Shown in pieces: positions 9,208-18,341 of a stretch of DNA of 20,977 nucleotides (the stretch's first letter is position 1; the number at the start of each line of letters is the position of its first letter). The DNA comes from CAZSNH01 sp052388455 (lineage in GTDB: Bacteria; Pseudomonadota; Alphaproteobacteria; Rhizobiales; Hyphomicrobiaceae). A program made the translations under genes and the position numbers. Under the pieces are notes generated by a model. That model did no database searches and had not been told where the DNA came from. It was given only the letters and a program-made list of their open reading frames with translations. The stretch spans positions 1-20,977 of the forward strand of contig JBQTIA010000032.1 in the NCBI GenBank assembly GCA_052388455.1. The letters run 5' to 3'.

Positions 9208-9611
9208 GGGACGATCCTTTCAGAGCGGGCCGGCCGGCGAACCTCGTCGCCGACGACCCAGATCGTATGTGTCGATCGGGGGTGGGCTGGACAAGTCTAC
9301 TGCACCCCAAATTCCGAATCACCGGCGATTTTTCACGTCGCGTCGGCAGTTCTGACGAGTATTGACGCCATACGAATCGAACTCATACCCCCCGATTTGC
9401 GCCGTTTCTTGGACGCCGTTTCGCAAAGACACGACATTTAACCGAACATTTACTGCCCGCTGAGAGCCTTGCGCTCGAACGGCTCCAGGCTTTCTCCGCG
9501 TCCTGACCGAACTTTGCAGCGCCTCGCGCTGGCCCGAACGTCTGACAATCGGATCGGATTGTGCGGCGGGCCGAGATGCAGGCGCCCGGAACATGTCGAG
9601 GGGGGACGAGA
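9208..9611. other. Divergent intergenic region with candidate control sites
   Basis: This 404-base gap separates the secreted protein gene (-) from the podJ-like gene (+). No coding region is supported. It contains TTAA-N7-TTTAC at 9438-9453, one base away from the CtrA-type TTAA-N7-TTAAC. Two GANTC methylation sites lie at 9316-9320 and 9374-9378; about 1.6 would be expected by chance in this length. A 6-base inverted repeat (acaatc/gattgt) lies at 9545-9562, about 50 bases before the podJ-like ATG. These fit cell-cycle control but are not proof of it. Confidence 0.35.
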
Positions 9612-12518
9612 ATGGCCAGCAACGAACGCGATCTGACCGAGCGGGCGCGGCCCGCGCCGGCCGCCGCCGCACCCCAGGCCGCGAGCTGCGGAGCGGACGA
9701 GCTGAAGGGCCTCCTGGCCCACATCACCGAGCAGATCCTGGATGCCGACCGGCGGCATACCGAGGTGCTGCGGCAAATGCAGCAACGGCTGGCGCAACTC
9801 GGCGAGGAAGCCCGCAGCATCCGCGCGGCGTCACCCGAGCTGGACGGCGGCATGGATCAAATCGCGGATCGGATGACTGTCGCTGGCGCCCCGATGGCGC
9901 TGCGATCCGCGGCCGGAATGTCCCCGAAACTCGATTTCCCGCGCACCTCCGAACCGATCGACCCCTTCGACGTGCTCGATTCCAGCCGCCCGAGCAGCGC
10001 ATCCGATCCCTGGGACGCCGACGCAGCCGAGGCCCTCGTGCGGCTGCACGAGTCGGGCGAGACCGGGTTCGCCAGCCATTTCAAGGATCCCGAAGCGGCA
10101 AAAAGCCCTGCAAAGTCGGCCGCGGCGGTCGAAGCTCCGGTGATCGCAGCCCAGGCCGCGTCACCGGCTGCGTCACTGGCTGCGGAAATACAGACCGTCG
10201 CAACGCCCGCACCCGTCGCGGCATTCGCCGAGCTGCCGGCCCACGACCGGCAGTGGCTGGTCGAGCAGCTGGCCGGTCTCGGCGAGCGCATCGAAAGCTC
10301 GCTCGCCGAACTCAACCCCGAACGGGGCAGCGAGGCTCTGGGGGCGCGATTCAGCGAGTTCGAGGAACGTCTGGCGATCGCTCTCGAAGGCGTCGCGACC
10401 CGCACCGACGTCGAGGCACTCGGTCTGATCGAGGCGCATATCGGCGAACTGGCCGCTCACGTCGAAGCGGCTCAGACCCAGCTCACGCGGCTCGGCGCCA
10501 TCGAGACGCACCTCAATGCGGTCACCGCGCAGCTCTCGGACGACCGTCTGGCGCAGCTCGTGCCTGCCCATTCTGCAGCACCGACCCCGCAGGAGTTGGC
10601 GGACATCGCCACGACCGCGGCCGAGCAGGCCGCCAGCCGCGTCCAGCGCCATGCCCCGGCAAACGCCGTCGACAACGACCTTCCCCTGATGCGCGCCATG
10701 ATGGAGCGGTTCATCGAGGAGCGCCGCTTCGGCGACGAGCAGACGGTCTCGATGCTCGACACCATGCAGCAGGCGCTGATCCGTGTGCTCGACCGCATGG
10801 ACGCGCTCGAATCGTCGCGTCATCGCGGCGCTGCGGCACACGCTTCGCCGTTCGGGCACGAGGCCGTCGACATGCTTTCCCCTACCCCCTCGCCGCGGCC
10901 GGCGTACGCTGCGGCCCAGGCCCCGGTATCGGCCGGCTTCGCGGGAGCACCGCATTCGATCGCCTCGCATCCCGCCTCGGCGCAACCGAGCCCGGCACCG
11001 GCAGCGACATCCCCTCGCGTCGAGCCGCACCTCGATCCGCAGTCCGCATCCGCTGCCGTCGGAAGCGAGGCAGACCTGCGCCCGATCGACCGGCTTCGCC
11101 AGGATTTCCGCGCCGACGCGCAGCGCGCAAAGACCAAGCTGGCGGTCGAGGCGAGCGAGCCAGCAGCCGTCAAGCTCGACCCGGCCGCCAAAGTCGCGGC
11201 GCGGAAATCGGCAGTTGGCATCAAGCCTGAGCTGGCGGCGAAATCCCTGTTCAGCATCGGCGGACGCCGAAACATCGTGGTCGGTGGACTCGCGCTGGTG
11301 GTCGCGATCATGGGCGGAATGCTTCTGATGCCCGGCGAGGACGAAGCACCCCGTCCGGCGAGCGCCAAGACGGAGCGGCTGGACAAGCCCGCACGGGCCA
11401 AGGCCAAGGCCGACGCCTCCGCAACCCCGTCTGTCGAAACCAGGAGCGGGTCGGAGGCGGCGTCCGGCGATGCCGACCCGGCGGCAGGCAACTCCGGCGC
11501 TGCAGCGCCGGCGGCACCCAAGCCCAGGGCCCAGGGCCAGACTGCACCCTCTCCCGCCGGAAAAACCGGAGCCGCCAGCCAGCCCCGCTCGATCCCCGAG
11601 ACCGGCATCGACGACCTCAGCCTCGGCGAGCCGTCCGGCGATCAGCCCTTCGCCGCCGTTCCGGAAGCCTCGGCGTCAGCGGATGACAAGGTGGTTCCGC
11701 TGGGCGGCGAGATGATCAATCCGCTGCACGCACCGCTGGCCTCGGCATTGACGCGCGTGGAAGGCGACCCGCCGGTCGTCCCGGCCGCCCTCAGCACGCC
11801 GGCAAAAGCCACGTCAGCCTCAGGCGGCCAGACGTCCGGTGCGCTCGATCTGCCACCTCTGACGGTCGGACCGCTGTCGCTGCGTCTGGCCGCTGCCAAG
11901 GGCGACGCTTCGGCAGAATTCGAAGTCGGTTCGCGGCTCGCCGAAGGCAAGGGCACCGGGCAGAACTTCAAGGAGGCGCTGCGCTGGTATCAGAGGTCGG
12001 CCCAGCGCGGGTTCGCCCAGGCGCAGTACCGTCTAGGTACGCTTTACGAGCGCGGTCTCGGAACCTCGGCCGACCTCGGACGGGCCCGCACCTGGTACGA
12101 GCGCGCCGCCGCACAGGGCAACGTCAAGGCCATGCACAATCTGGCGGTGCTCAGCGCCGGCCGCGAGACGGGCACGCCGGACTATGCCTCGGCCGCGACC
12201 TGGTTCCAGCAGGCCGCCGACCGCAATCTGGCCGACAGCCAGTTCAACATCGGCGTGCTGCACGAGAGCGGTCTCGGCGTCGAAAAGGATCTGAAGCTCG
12301 CCTACAAGTGGTTCTCGCTGGCCGCGGCAGGCGGCGACCGCGAAGCCGTTCGCCGGCGTGATCAGGTGAAGCCGCTGCTCGCCGCGAGCGACCTCGCCGA
12401 GGCCGAGCTGCTGGTCAAGGCGTATGCGCCGGTCGCCGTGGACCCGATGATCAACGACGCCCGGATGGCCGGCGAGGATTGGAAAAAGCGCCAGGACGTG
12501 GCCGCCAGCGCACGCTGA
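9612..12518 (+). CDS. PodJ-like polar localisation protein with Sel1 repeats
   Basis: A 968-residue bitopic protein. The cytoplasmic part (1 to about 550) is Ala/Glu-rich with helical, coiled-coil-like stretches (for example LVEQLAGLGERIESSLAEL) and Pro/Ala-rich low-complexity linkers. One membrane segment is at about 554-573 (NIVVGGLALVVAIMGGMLLM). A Pro/Ala-rich periplasmic linker follows, then about four Sel1/TPR-like repeats (about 757-915), such as FKEALRWYQRSAQRGFAQAQ and LAYKWFSLAAAGGDREA. Architecture and length match PodJ (about 974 residues in Caulobacter), which organises the new cell pole, but its C-terminal peptidoglycan-binding domain is not evident here. The ATG at 9612 is preferred to GTG at 9561 because of the purine-rich GAGGGGGGACGAGA just upstream. 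Confidence 0.8.
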   Translation: MASNERDLTERARPAPAAAAPQAASCGADELKGLLAHITEQILDADRRHTEVLRQMQQRLAQLGEEARSIRAASPELDGGMDQIADRMTVAGAPMALRSAAGMSPKLDFPRTSEPIDPFDVLDSSRPSSASDPWDADAAEALVRLHESGETGFASHFKDPEAAKSPAKSAAAVEAPVIAAQAASPAASLAAEIQTVATPAPVAAFAELPAHDRQWLVEQLAGLGERIESSLAELNPERGSEALGARFSEFEERLAIALEGVATRTDVEALGLIEAHIGELAAHVEAAQTQLTRLGAIETHLNAVTAQLSDDRLAQLVPAHSAAPTPQELADIATTAAEQAASRVQRHAPANAVDNDLPLMRAMMERFIEERRFGDEQTVSMLDTMQQALIRVLDRMDALESSRHRGAAAHASPFGHEAVDMLSPTPSPRPAYAAAQAPVSAGFAGAPHSIASHPASAQPSPAPAATSPRVEPHLDPQSASAAVGSEADLRPIDRLRQDFRADAQRAKTKLAVEASEPAAVKLDPAAKVAARKSAVGIKPELAAKSLFSIGGRRNIVVGGLALVVAIMGGMLLMPGEDEAPRPASAKTERLDKPARAKAKADASATPSVETRSGSEAASGDADPAAGNSGAAAPAAPKPRAQGQTAPSPAGKTGAASQPRSIPETGIDDLSLGEPSGDQPFAAVPEASASADDKVVPLGGEMINPLHAPLASALTRVEGDPPVVPAALSTPAKATSASGGQTSGALDLPPLTVGPLSLRLAAAKGDASAEFEVGSRLAEGKGTGQNFKEALRWYQRSAQRGFAQAQYRLGTLYERGLGTSADLGRARTWYERAAAQGNVKAMHNLAVLSAGRETGTPDYASAATWFQQAADRNLADSQFNIGVLHESGLGVEKDLKLAYKWFSLAAAGGDREAVRRRDQVKPLLAASDLAEAELLVKAYAPVAVDPMINDARMAGEDWKKRQDVAASAR

Positions 12519-12869
12519 GCAAACGCTCCAGACCTTCCAGCGATTGAGGATCGCGGCGATCAGACGGCTGCAGTCCCGGGAGACGATATCCGGCCGGGTG
12601 TTGCCGAAAGCCGGCGGCCACCACCAGAAGTGTGTTCCCGGGCTTCGTTCGACTGGAACTCCGCCGCCGGGCCGACTACGATCGGGCGTCCCGGCAATGT
12701 CGGCTTTTCCTTGTTCTCCCGCCGCTTAGCTGCCATTTGCTGGCGCAAGGCGTCCGCTCCTTCCCGGCTCGTTGATCGCCGCAGCCCGGCCGCCGAAGAG
12801 GGGTTTCAAACGGGCGGGGCGGGTTTCCGATCGCCTCCCGCGACCGGATCAGGTGTTCAGCACGGCGTC
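12519..12869. other. Intergenic region, no gene found
   Basis: These 351 bases lie between the podJ-like gene and the TauE gene on the same strand. The TauE frame stays open upstream to 12630, but the translation lacks membrane character and looks like random GC-rich sequence. Only short palindromes (for example gatcgc/gcgatc around 12549-12561) were seen, with no clear promoter, terminator or RNA. Confidence 0.5.
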
Positions 12870-13796
12870 ATGCATATCTATCTGCCCATCGCCGAGATGT
12901 CGGCCAACGTCCTCGTGCTGCTCGGCATGGGGTGCGCGGTGGGGTTTCTCTCCGGCCTGTTCGGCGTCGGCGGCGGATTCCTGATGACGCCCCTGCTGAT
13001 CTTCTCGGGCGTGCCCTCGGCGGTGGCGGTAGGAACAGAGGCGGCGCAGATCGTTGCCTCCTCGGTCTCGGGGGCGGTCGCACAGTATAGGCGCAACAAC
13101 GTCGACGTGAAGCTCGGCATCGTGCTGCTCACCGGCGGCATCTTCGGCTCGGCCATCGGCGTGCAGATCGTCAAAATCCTGCGCGAGATCGGCCAGTTCG
13201 ACCTTTTCGTCTCACTCAGCTACGTGACCTTTCTCGGCGCCATCGGCGCGCTGATGCTGATCGAGAGCATCAACACCATCCGCAAGATCCGCCGCGGCGG
13301 CTCGCCGTCCTCGCGCCGACCCGGCCAGCACAGCTGGCTGCACGGCCTGCCTCTCAAGATGCGCTTCAACCGCTCGAAGCTCTACATCAGCGCGGTGCCG
13401 CCGCTGATCATCGGCGCTTTCGTCGGTTTCCTGGCGGCCATCATGGGCGTCGGCGGCGGCTTCATCATGGTGCCGGCGATGATCTACCTCTTGCGCGTGC
13501 CGACCAACGTGGTGGTGGGAACTTCTCTGTTCCAGATCGTGTTCGTCACGGCGGCGACGACCGTCATGCATGCGACGACCAACGTCACCGTCGATATCGT
13601 GCTCGCCCTGCTGCTGATGATCGGAGGGGTGGTCGGTGCGCAGTTCGGCGCCGCCGCGGGCGCCAAGCTCAAGGGCGAGGAATTGCGGTTCCTGCTCGCC
13701 GCGCTGGTGCTGCTCGTCTGCCTGCGCCTCGGCTGGAACCTCGTGATGTCGCCGGAGGACCTCTATTCCCTCTCTTCGCCGCTGAGAGGGTATTGA
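12870..13796 (+). CDS. TauE/SafE family permease (putative sulfite/organosulfonate exporter)
   Basis: A 308-residue membrane protein built from two related halves, each with the family hallmark: GFLSGLFGVGGGFLMTPLLI in the first and GFLAAIMGVGGGFIMVPAMI in the second. About eight hydrophobic segments are visible, with a charged loop (RKIRRGGSPSSRRPG) between the halves. Family members are thought to export sulfite, sulfoacetate or related anions across the inner membrane. The ATG at 12870 gives an N-terminus that leads directly into the first helix, though its ribosome binding site is weak. Its TGA stop overlaps the next gene's ATG by one base (TGATG at 13794-13798), which indicates translational coupling. 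Confidence 0.88.
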   Translation: MHIYLPIAEMSANVLVLLGMGCAVGFLSGLFGVGGGFLMTPLLIFSGVPSAVAVGTEAAQIVASSVSGAVAQYRRNNVDVKLGIVLLTGGIFGSAIGVQIVKILREIGQFDLFVSLSYVTFLGAIGALMLIESINTIRKIRRGGSPSSRRPGQHSWLHGLPLKMRFNRSKLYISAVPPLIIGAFVGFLAAIMGVGGGFIMVPAMIYLLRVPTNVVVGTSLFQIVFVTAATTVMHATTNVTVDIVLALLLMIGGVVGAQFGAAAGAKLKGEELRFLLAALVLLVCLRLGWNLVMSPEDLYSLSSPLRGY

Positions 13797-14803
13797 TGCA
13801 GCCAGTGGCAACAACCCGGCGACTCACCGGCCCGAGGCACTTGGCCGTCACAGCCCTGCGATCTGCGGCCCTGATTGCGGCCGTCGTCGCGGCCCAGCCT
13901 GCCACGTCAACGCCGGCGCCGGCACAAGACCTGGCGGCCCGCCAGACCCCGCAGAAGGACAAGCGCACGGACCCGAAAAAGCCGGCGCAGGACCAGAAGC
14001 CCGCGCAGCCTGCACCGGATGGTCCGGCCGGCGCTCCGGCGGCCGATCCCGCTCCGACGCCGCCACCCGCCAACCTGCCGCCGGAAAAGGTCGAGGCGGA
14101 CGTGTCGGCGCGCACCGTGGCGATCAAGCTCGGCTTCACCGGCACGGAGATCATCGTTTTCGGCACCGTCGACAACAGCCGGCAGACGAGCGCGGAGTCC
14201 GGCTACTACGACATCGTCGTCGCTCTCGAGGGCGAGCCGACGCCCCTCGTCGTGCGGCGCAAGAGCAATGTGGCCGGTCTTTGGATGAACACCGCCGCGC
14301 TGAATTTCGACCGCGTGCCGAGCTACTACGCCCTGGCCTCGACCCGTCCGATCGAGGAGATCGCCGAGCCGGAAGTGCTGAAAGACCTCGCCATCGGCTT
14401 CGATCACGTCAAGATCCGGCCGCGGGAGGGTCGCGTGCGGGAGCTTTCCGACAAGGAGCTGAAAGACTACCGGGACGCCGTGGTGCGCATCAAGCAGCGC
14501 GAAGGCCTGTTTCTGAAGGAGGACTACGATGTCGCCTTCATCGGCCGCAGCCTGTTCCGAACGACGGTGGAGTTACCGGCCAACATCGCCGTCGGACCGG
14601 TCGACGCACACGTCTACCTGTTCCGCGACGGCAAGCTGCTCAGCCAGTATGCCTCGCGCGTGAACCTGGAGCGGGCGGGCGTCGAGCTGTGGCTGCACGG
14701 GTTCGCCAACCGCTATCCGCTGTTCTACGGGCTGTTCACGGTGGCGGTGGCGGTGAGCGCCGGTCTCCTGGCCTCGGCCGTGTTCCGTCGCGGCGCGCAC
14801 TGA
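13796..14803 (+). CDS. TIGR02186 family protein
   Basis: A 335-residue protein with a hydrophobic signal-like N-terminus (about 21-36), a Lys/Pro/Ala-rich linker (about 45-95), a beta-rich domain starting near VEADVSARTVAIKLGFTGTEII, and a C-terminal membrane helix (about 308-328) followed by RRGAH. The pattern agrees with the alphaproteobacterial TIGR02186 family, commonly encoded next to TauE/SafE permeases; its function is unknown. GAGAGGG precedes the ATG at 13796, which overlaps the TauE stop codon, so the two probably form an operon. I infer a periplasmic, membrane-tethered partner of the exporter. Confidence 0.82.
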   Translation: MQPVATTRRLTGPRHLAVTALRSAALIAAVVAAQPATSTPAPAQDLAARQTPQKDKRTDPKKPAQDQKPAQPAPDGPAGAPAADPAPTPPPANLPPEKVEADVSARTVAIKLGFTGTEIIVFGTVDNSRQTSAESGYYDIVVALEGEPTPLVVRRKSNVAGLWMNTAALNFDRVPSYYALASTRPIEEIAEPEVLKDLAIGFDHVKIRPREGRVRELSDKELKDYRDAVVRIKQREGLFLKEDYDVAFIGRSLFRTTVELPANIAVGPVDAHVYLFRDGKLLSQYASRVNLERAGVELWLHGFANRYPLFYGLFTVAVAVSAGLLASAVFRRGAH

Positions 14804-14838
14804 GGCTCGACCGACTCCGGCTGCAAACGCCGACGACG

Positions 14839-15600
14839 TCAGTCTTCCTTGAGCAGCCGCGTGGCGATCGGGTAGAGCCCTTCCTGCCCGAGCATCCAAA
14901 CTGAAAGGCCATCGAAACCGAACAGCGGCTCGAACGCTTCGTCGAGCACGTTGAGCCCGCCGGTGAAGGCGCCGAACGCCGGCAGGATGAGCCGCAGACC
15001 ATTGCCGACGAAGCACGGCCGCCGGATGGCGCACCCGTGCAATGAGACCCGGGCAGCAGGATGCAGGTGGCCGGCGATCTCGTGCGCGACGCGGCCTCGG
15101 CGCGGCTCGTGTCGCAGGGTCAGGCCGTTGACCGTCATCTCGCTGCAGACATGCCCGCCCAAGCGCTCGGGCAGCTCGGGGTCGTGGTTGCCGGTTACCC
15201 AGATCCAGTCGCGATCTTCCTGGATGATTTTCAGCGTCTCGACATCCTCCTCGCTCATGCGGGCGCCGCCGCCGAGGTCGTGCAGGCTGTCGCCGAGCGC
15301 GATCACGGTGCGCGCCTCGAAGCGGTCGACGGCCTCGGCGAGCCTGCTCAGCGTCTCGCGGGTATCGTAGGGCGGCAGCATCACGCCGCGGCGGGCGAAC
15401 GCCGAGCCCTTTTCGAGATGCAGGTCGGCGACGATGAGCGCGTTTTCCGCCGGCCAGTAGAGCGCGCCCGAATAGTCGGCGCGGAACGCCCGGCCGGAGA
15501 TCGAGATCGGCTGGTCGTTGAACTCGCCGACGTCGAGCCGCTCGGGTTTCAGTTGCAGGCTGACCATCACCGTCCCGATCTCATCGTTGCGCGCCCTCAT
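14839..15600 (-). CDS. pdeM: Ligase-associated DNA damage response endonuclease PdeM
   Basis: A 253-residue calcineurin-like metallophosphoesterase with the full motif set: VADLHLEKGS (D59, H61), LGDSLHD (D104), VTGNHD (N138, H139, D140) and GHLHP (H178, H180). These bind two divalent metals. PdeM belongs to the bacterial ligase-associated DNA damage response set, where it acts as a nuclease or phosphodiesterase. The ATG at 15600 overlaps the helicase stop codon by one base (TAATG), so the two genes are probably co-translated. Another Met (residue 12, ATG at 15567) could be the true start. The gene is convergent with the TIGR02186 gene, 35 bases away. Confidence 0.88.
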   Translation of the reverse strand: MRARNDEIGTVMVSLQLKPERLDVGEFNDQPISISGRAFRADYSGALYWPAENALIVADLHLEKGSAFARRGVMLPPYDTRETLSRLAEAVDRFEARTVIALGDSLHDLGGGARMSEEDVETLKIIQEDRDWIWVTGNHDPELPERLGGHVCSEMTVNGLTLRHEPRRGRVAHEIAGHLHPAARVSLHGCAIRRPCFVGNGLRLILPAFGAFTGGLNVLDEAFEPLFGFDGLSVWMLGQEGLYPIATRLLKED

Positions 15601-18254
15601 TATCCGTCAGTTGCTTCCCGGATCAGCAGCGTGGCCGCGTCGCGCAGGAGGCCCTCCTCCCCGGCCCGCGCCACCGCCTCGCGACCGACCTCCAGAAGGA
15701 TAGGCACCGACAGCGGCGAAACGCGATCCAGAGCTTGATGCCTGATTCGCCCCCTGATCCGGGCCAGGAAGTCGCCGAGCCGTCTGAGATCGAGCAGTCC
15801 CGTTGCCGCATCGGCCCAGGCAGCTTCGAGTAGAATGTGGCCGGGATCATGCCGGCGCAGCACGTCGTAGACGAGATCTGTGGACATCGTCACCTGCCGG
15901 CCGGATTTCTCGCGCCCGGGGTGGCGCCGGTCGATCAGCCCGGCAATGACCGCCGCCAGCCGGAAGGTCCGCTTCATCAGGCTCGATTCGGCGAGCCAGG
16001 CATCGAGGTCGTCGCCGAGCATGTCCTCCTCGAACAGCCGGCCAAGATCGAGCCGACGGCCGGCGATCATCTGGGTGAGGTCTCCGACACCCCACACCGA
16101 CAGCCCATAATCGTTGGCGACGAAGCCGAGCGGCCGCGCACCCGACCGTTCCAGCCTGCGCGTCAGCAGAAATCCGAGCGTCTGGTGCGCGAGGCGGCCC
16201 TCGAAGGGATAGACGGCGAGGTAGTGCCGGCCCGAACGCGGAAAGGTTTCGACCAGCACCTCGTCGGCGGCGGGGATCAGCGATTTCTCGTCCTGCAGCG
16301 CCAGCCATTCCGCCACGGGCAGCGGCAATCGCGACCATGCGCTGCGGTCGGCCAGCATGGCGCGGACGCGGCGGGCAAGATGAGTCGACATCGGGAAGCG
16401 GCCACCGGCGTAGCTCGGGATCATCGGGTCGCTCGACGCGGCGCGCGAGACGTAGGCTTCCGTCTCGCGCAGTCCCTCGAAGCGCAGCACCTCGCCCGCG
16501 AAGGCGAAGGTGGTGCCGGGAGAAAGCTGCTCGATGAAGTACTCGTCGACCTCGCCGAGCACGCGACCGCCGACCGCCGGCCTGGTGTTCAGCGTGCCCG
16601 CACGGCGGCCGACAAGGCGCACCTTGATCATCGGCGTATCGACGATGGTGCCGGCGTTGAGACGGTACTGCTGCGCCACGCGCGGGTGGGCGATGCGCAG
16701 CGTGCCGTCGGGGTTCGGCTTCAAGCGAGCGAATCGCTCGTAGGCGCGCAGCGCATAGCCGCCGGTGGAGACGAAATCGACAACGCGGTCGAAATCTTTG
16801 CGCGTCAGCTCCGCGTACGGCAGCGCGGATCGCACCTCGTCGAAGAGGGCCTGCGGCTCGAACGGCGCGGCGCACGCCATCCCGAGCACATGCTGCGCGA
16901 GCACGTCGACGGCCCCCGAACGCGCGAGCGCCACGTCCTGCTCGCCGGCCTCCGCGGCTTCGAGTGCCGCCCGGCATTCGAGCACCTCGAAGCGGTTGGC
17001 CGGGACGAGGAGCGCCTCGGAGGGTTCGTCGAGACGGTGGTTGGCACGGCCGATGCGCTGGATGAGGCGGCTCGCGCCCTTCGGTGCGCCGACGTTGACC
17101 ACAAGATCGACATCGCCCCAGTCGATCCCGAGGTCGAGCGTGGAGGTGCAGACGACGGCCTTCAGCTGCCCGGCCGCCATCGCCGCTTCGATCTTGCGCC
17201 GCTGCGCCGCGTCTAGCGAGCCGTGGTGCAGAGCGATCGGGAGTGCGGCCTCGTTCACCCGCCACAGCTCCTGAAACACCATCTCGGCCTGCATGCGCGT
17301 GTTGACGAACACGAGAGTCAGCCGGTGCCGCTCGATGGCGGCATAGACGTCGAGCATAGCATAGCGCGCCGAATGACCTCCCCACGGCACCGGATCGTCC
17401 AGCTCCAGAATGCGGATGCTCGGCTTCGCGCCGCCGCCCGCCACGACCATGTCGGCGAGGTCGATGCGCGTGTCCGGCGCGGCCTGCCCGAAGAGAAAGG
17501 CTCTGAGCTCGCTCGGTCTCGCCACCGTGGCCGACAGGCCGAGCGTGACAAGACCGGGACTGAACGTGCGCAGACGGGCCAGATCGAGGGCAAGCAGATC
17601 GCCGCGCTTGGATGCGGCGAGGGCGTGCAGCTCGTCGAGGATCACCGTGTCGAGCGAGCCGAATAAATATGAGGCGTCCGAGTGGCTGAGCATCAGCGCC
17701 ACCTGCTCGGGCGTCGTCATCAGGATGTGTGGCGGATGGACACGCTGACGCTGGCGACGGGCCACCGGGGTGTCGCCCGTGCGTGTCTCGGTGCTGATGG
17801 GGAGCGCCATCTCGTCGATCGGCGTCGAGAGGTTGCGTGCGACGTCGGCGGCCAGCGCCTTCAGCGGCGAGATGTAGAGCGTGTGCAGCCCCGATCCTTC
17901 GGCCTTGCGGGCGCGGTTGGCGCTGCGGCCGGCCAGCGCAACGAGGCTCGGCAGAAACCCGGCCAGCGTCTTGCCTGCACCCGTCGGCGCGATCAGCAGG
18001 GTGGAGCGGCGAGCCGCTACCCGTTCGAGAAGGGCAAGCTGATGCGAGCGCGGCTGCCAGCCGCGCTGTTCGAACCACGCCTCGAATTGGCACGGCAGGG
18101 TGAGCGATGCGGTATCGGGAGAAGCACCGACCTCTGGGGGGCGCCGATCTGTGCGCGACGAAATCGAAGCCGAAGTATCTGTGACCGCCTTCGAGCGACC
18201 GCTTCCCAGCAACGCCGCCGCCTCCCGACTGCCGTGCTTCGTTTGCCCTGCCAC
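15600..18254 (-). CDS. Ligase-associated DEXH box helicase (Lhr-like)
   Basis: An 884-residue superfamily 2 helicase of the Lhr-like, ligase-associated type. The Q-like motif WQPRSHQLALLE (66-77), Walker A APTGAGKT (89-96), DELH (207-210), GLSAT (239-243), motif IV-like FVNTRMQAE and motif VI QRIGRANHR are all visible, followed by a long Lhr-type C-terminal region. It is expected to unwind or anneal nucleic acids in DNA repair. The start is GTG at 18254; the first 50 residues are weakly conserved in character and no in-frame ATG lies near the domain start, so the N-terminus is uncertain. It is followed by pdeM with a one-base overlap. The ligase and exonuclease of the usual cluster are absent, and a divergent unrelated gene lies upstream. 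Confidence 0.92.
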   Translation of the reverse strand: MAGQTKHGSREAAALLGSGRSKAVTDTSASISSRTDRRPPEVGASPDTASLTLPCQFEAWFEQRGWQPRSHQLALLERVAARRSTLLIAPTGAGKTLAGFLPSLVALAGRSANRARKAEGSGLHTLYISPLKALAADVARNLSTPIDEMALPISTETRTGDTPVARRQRQRVHPPHILMTTPEQVALMLSHSDASYLFGSLDTVILDELHALAASKRGDLLALDLARLRTFSPGLVTLGLSATVARPSELRAFLFGQAAPDTRIDLADMVVAGGGAKPSIRILELDDPVPWGGHSARYAMLDVYAAIERHRLTLVFVNTRMQAEMVFQELWRVNEAALPIALHHGSLDAAQRRKIEAAMAAGQLKAVVCTSTLDLGIDWGDVDLVVNVGAPKGASRLIQRIGRANHRLDEPSEALLVPANRFEVLECRAALEAAEAGEQDVALARSGAVDVLAQHVLGMACAAPFEPQALFDEVRSALPYAELTRKDFDRVVDFVSTGGYALRAYERFARLKPNPDGTLRIAHPRVAQQYRLNAGTIVDTPMIKVRLVGRRAGTLNTRPAVGGRVLGEVDEYFIEQLSPGTTFAFAGEVLRFEGLRETEAYVSRAASSDPMIPSYAGGRFPMSTHLARRVRAMLADRSAWSRLPLPVAEWLALQDEKSLIPAADEVLVETFPRSGRHYLAVYPFEGRLAHQTLGFLLTRRLERSGARPLGFVANDYGLSVWGVGDLTQMIAGRRLDLGRLFEEDMLGDDLDAWLAESSLMKRTFRLAAVIAGLIDRRHPGREKSGRQVTMSTDLVYDVLRRHDPGHILLEAAWADAATGLLDLRRLGDFLARIRGRIRHQALDRVSPLSVPILLEVGREAVARAGEEGLLRDAATLLIREATDG

Positions 18255-18341
18255 GATGCGATCTCAATCGTCTCGACGATGTCGTCCAGCCGTGGCAGAA
18301 CGCCACCGAATTTACTGCAGCGATACGGGAAGGCTCAGGAC

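Noticed and set aside
9561..9611. GTG upstream start for the podJ-like gene
   Set aside because: The extra 17 residues have no conserved character, and the purine-rich site directly precedes the ATG at 9612.
10173..11030. 285-codon minus-strand frame inside the podJ-like gene
   Set aside because: The + strand frame has a ribosome binding site, a membrane segment and Sel1 repeats; the antisense frame shows no domain or start signal.
12630..12869. Upstream extension of the TauE gene
   Set aside because: The translated 80 residues have no membrane or conserved character; the family's first helix begins just after the Met at 12870.
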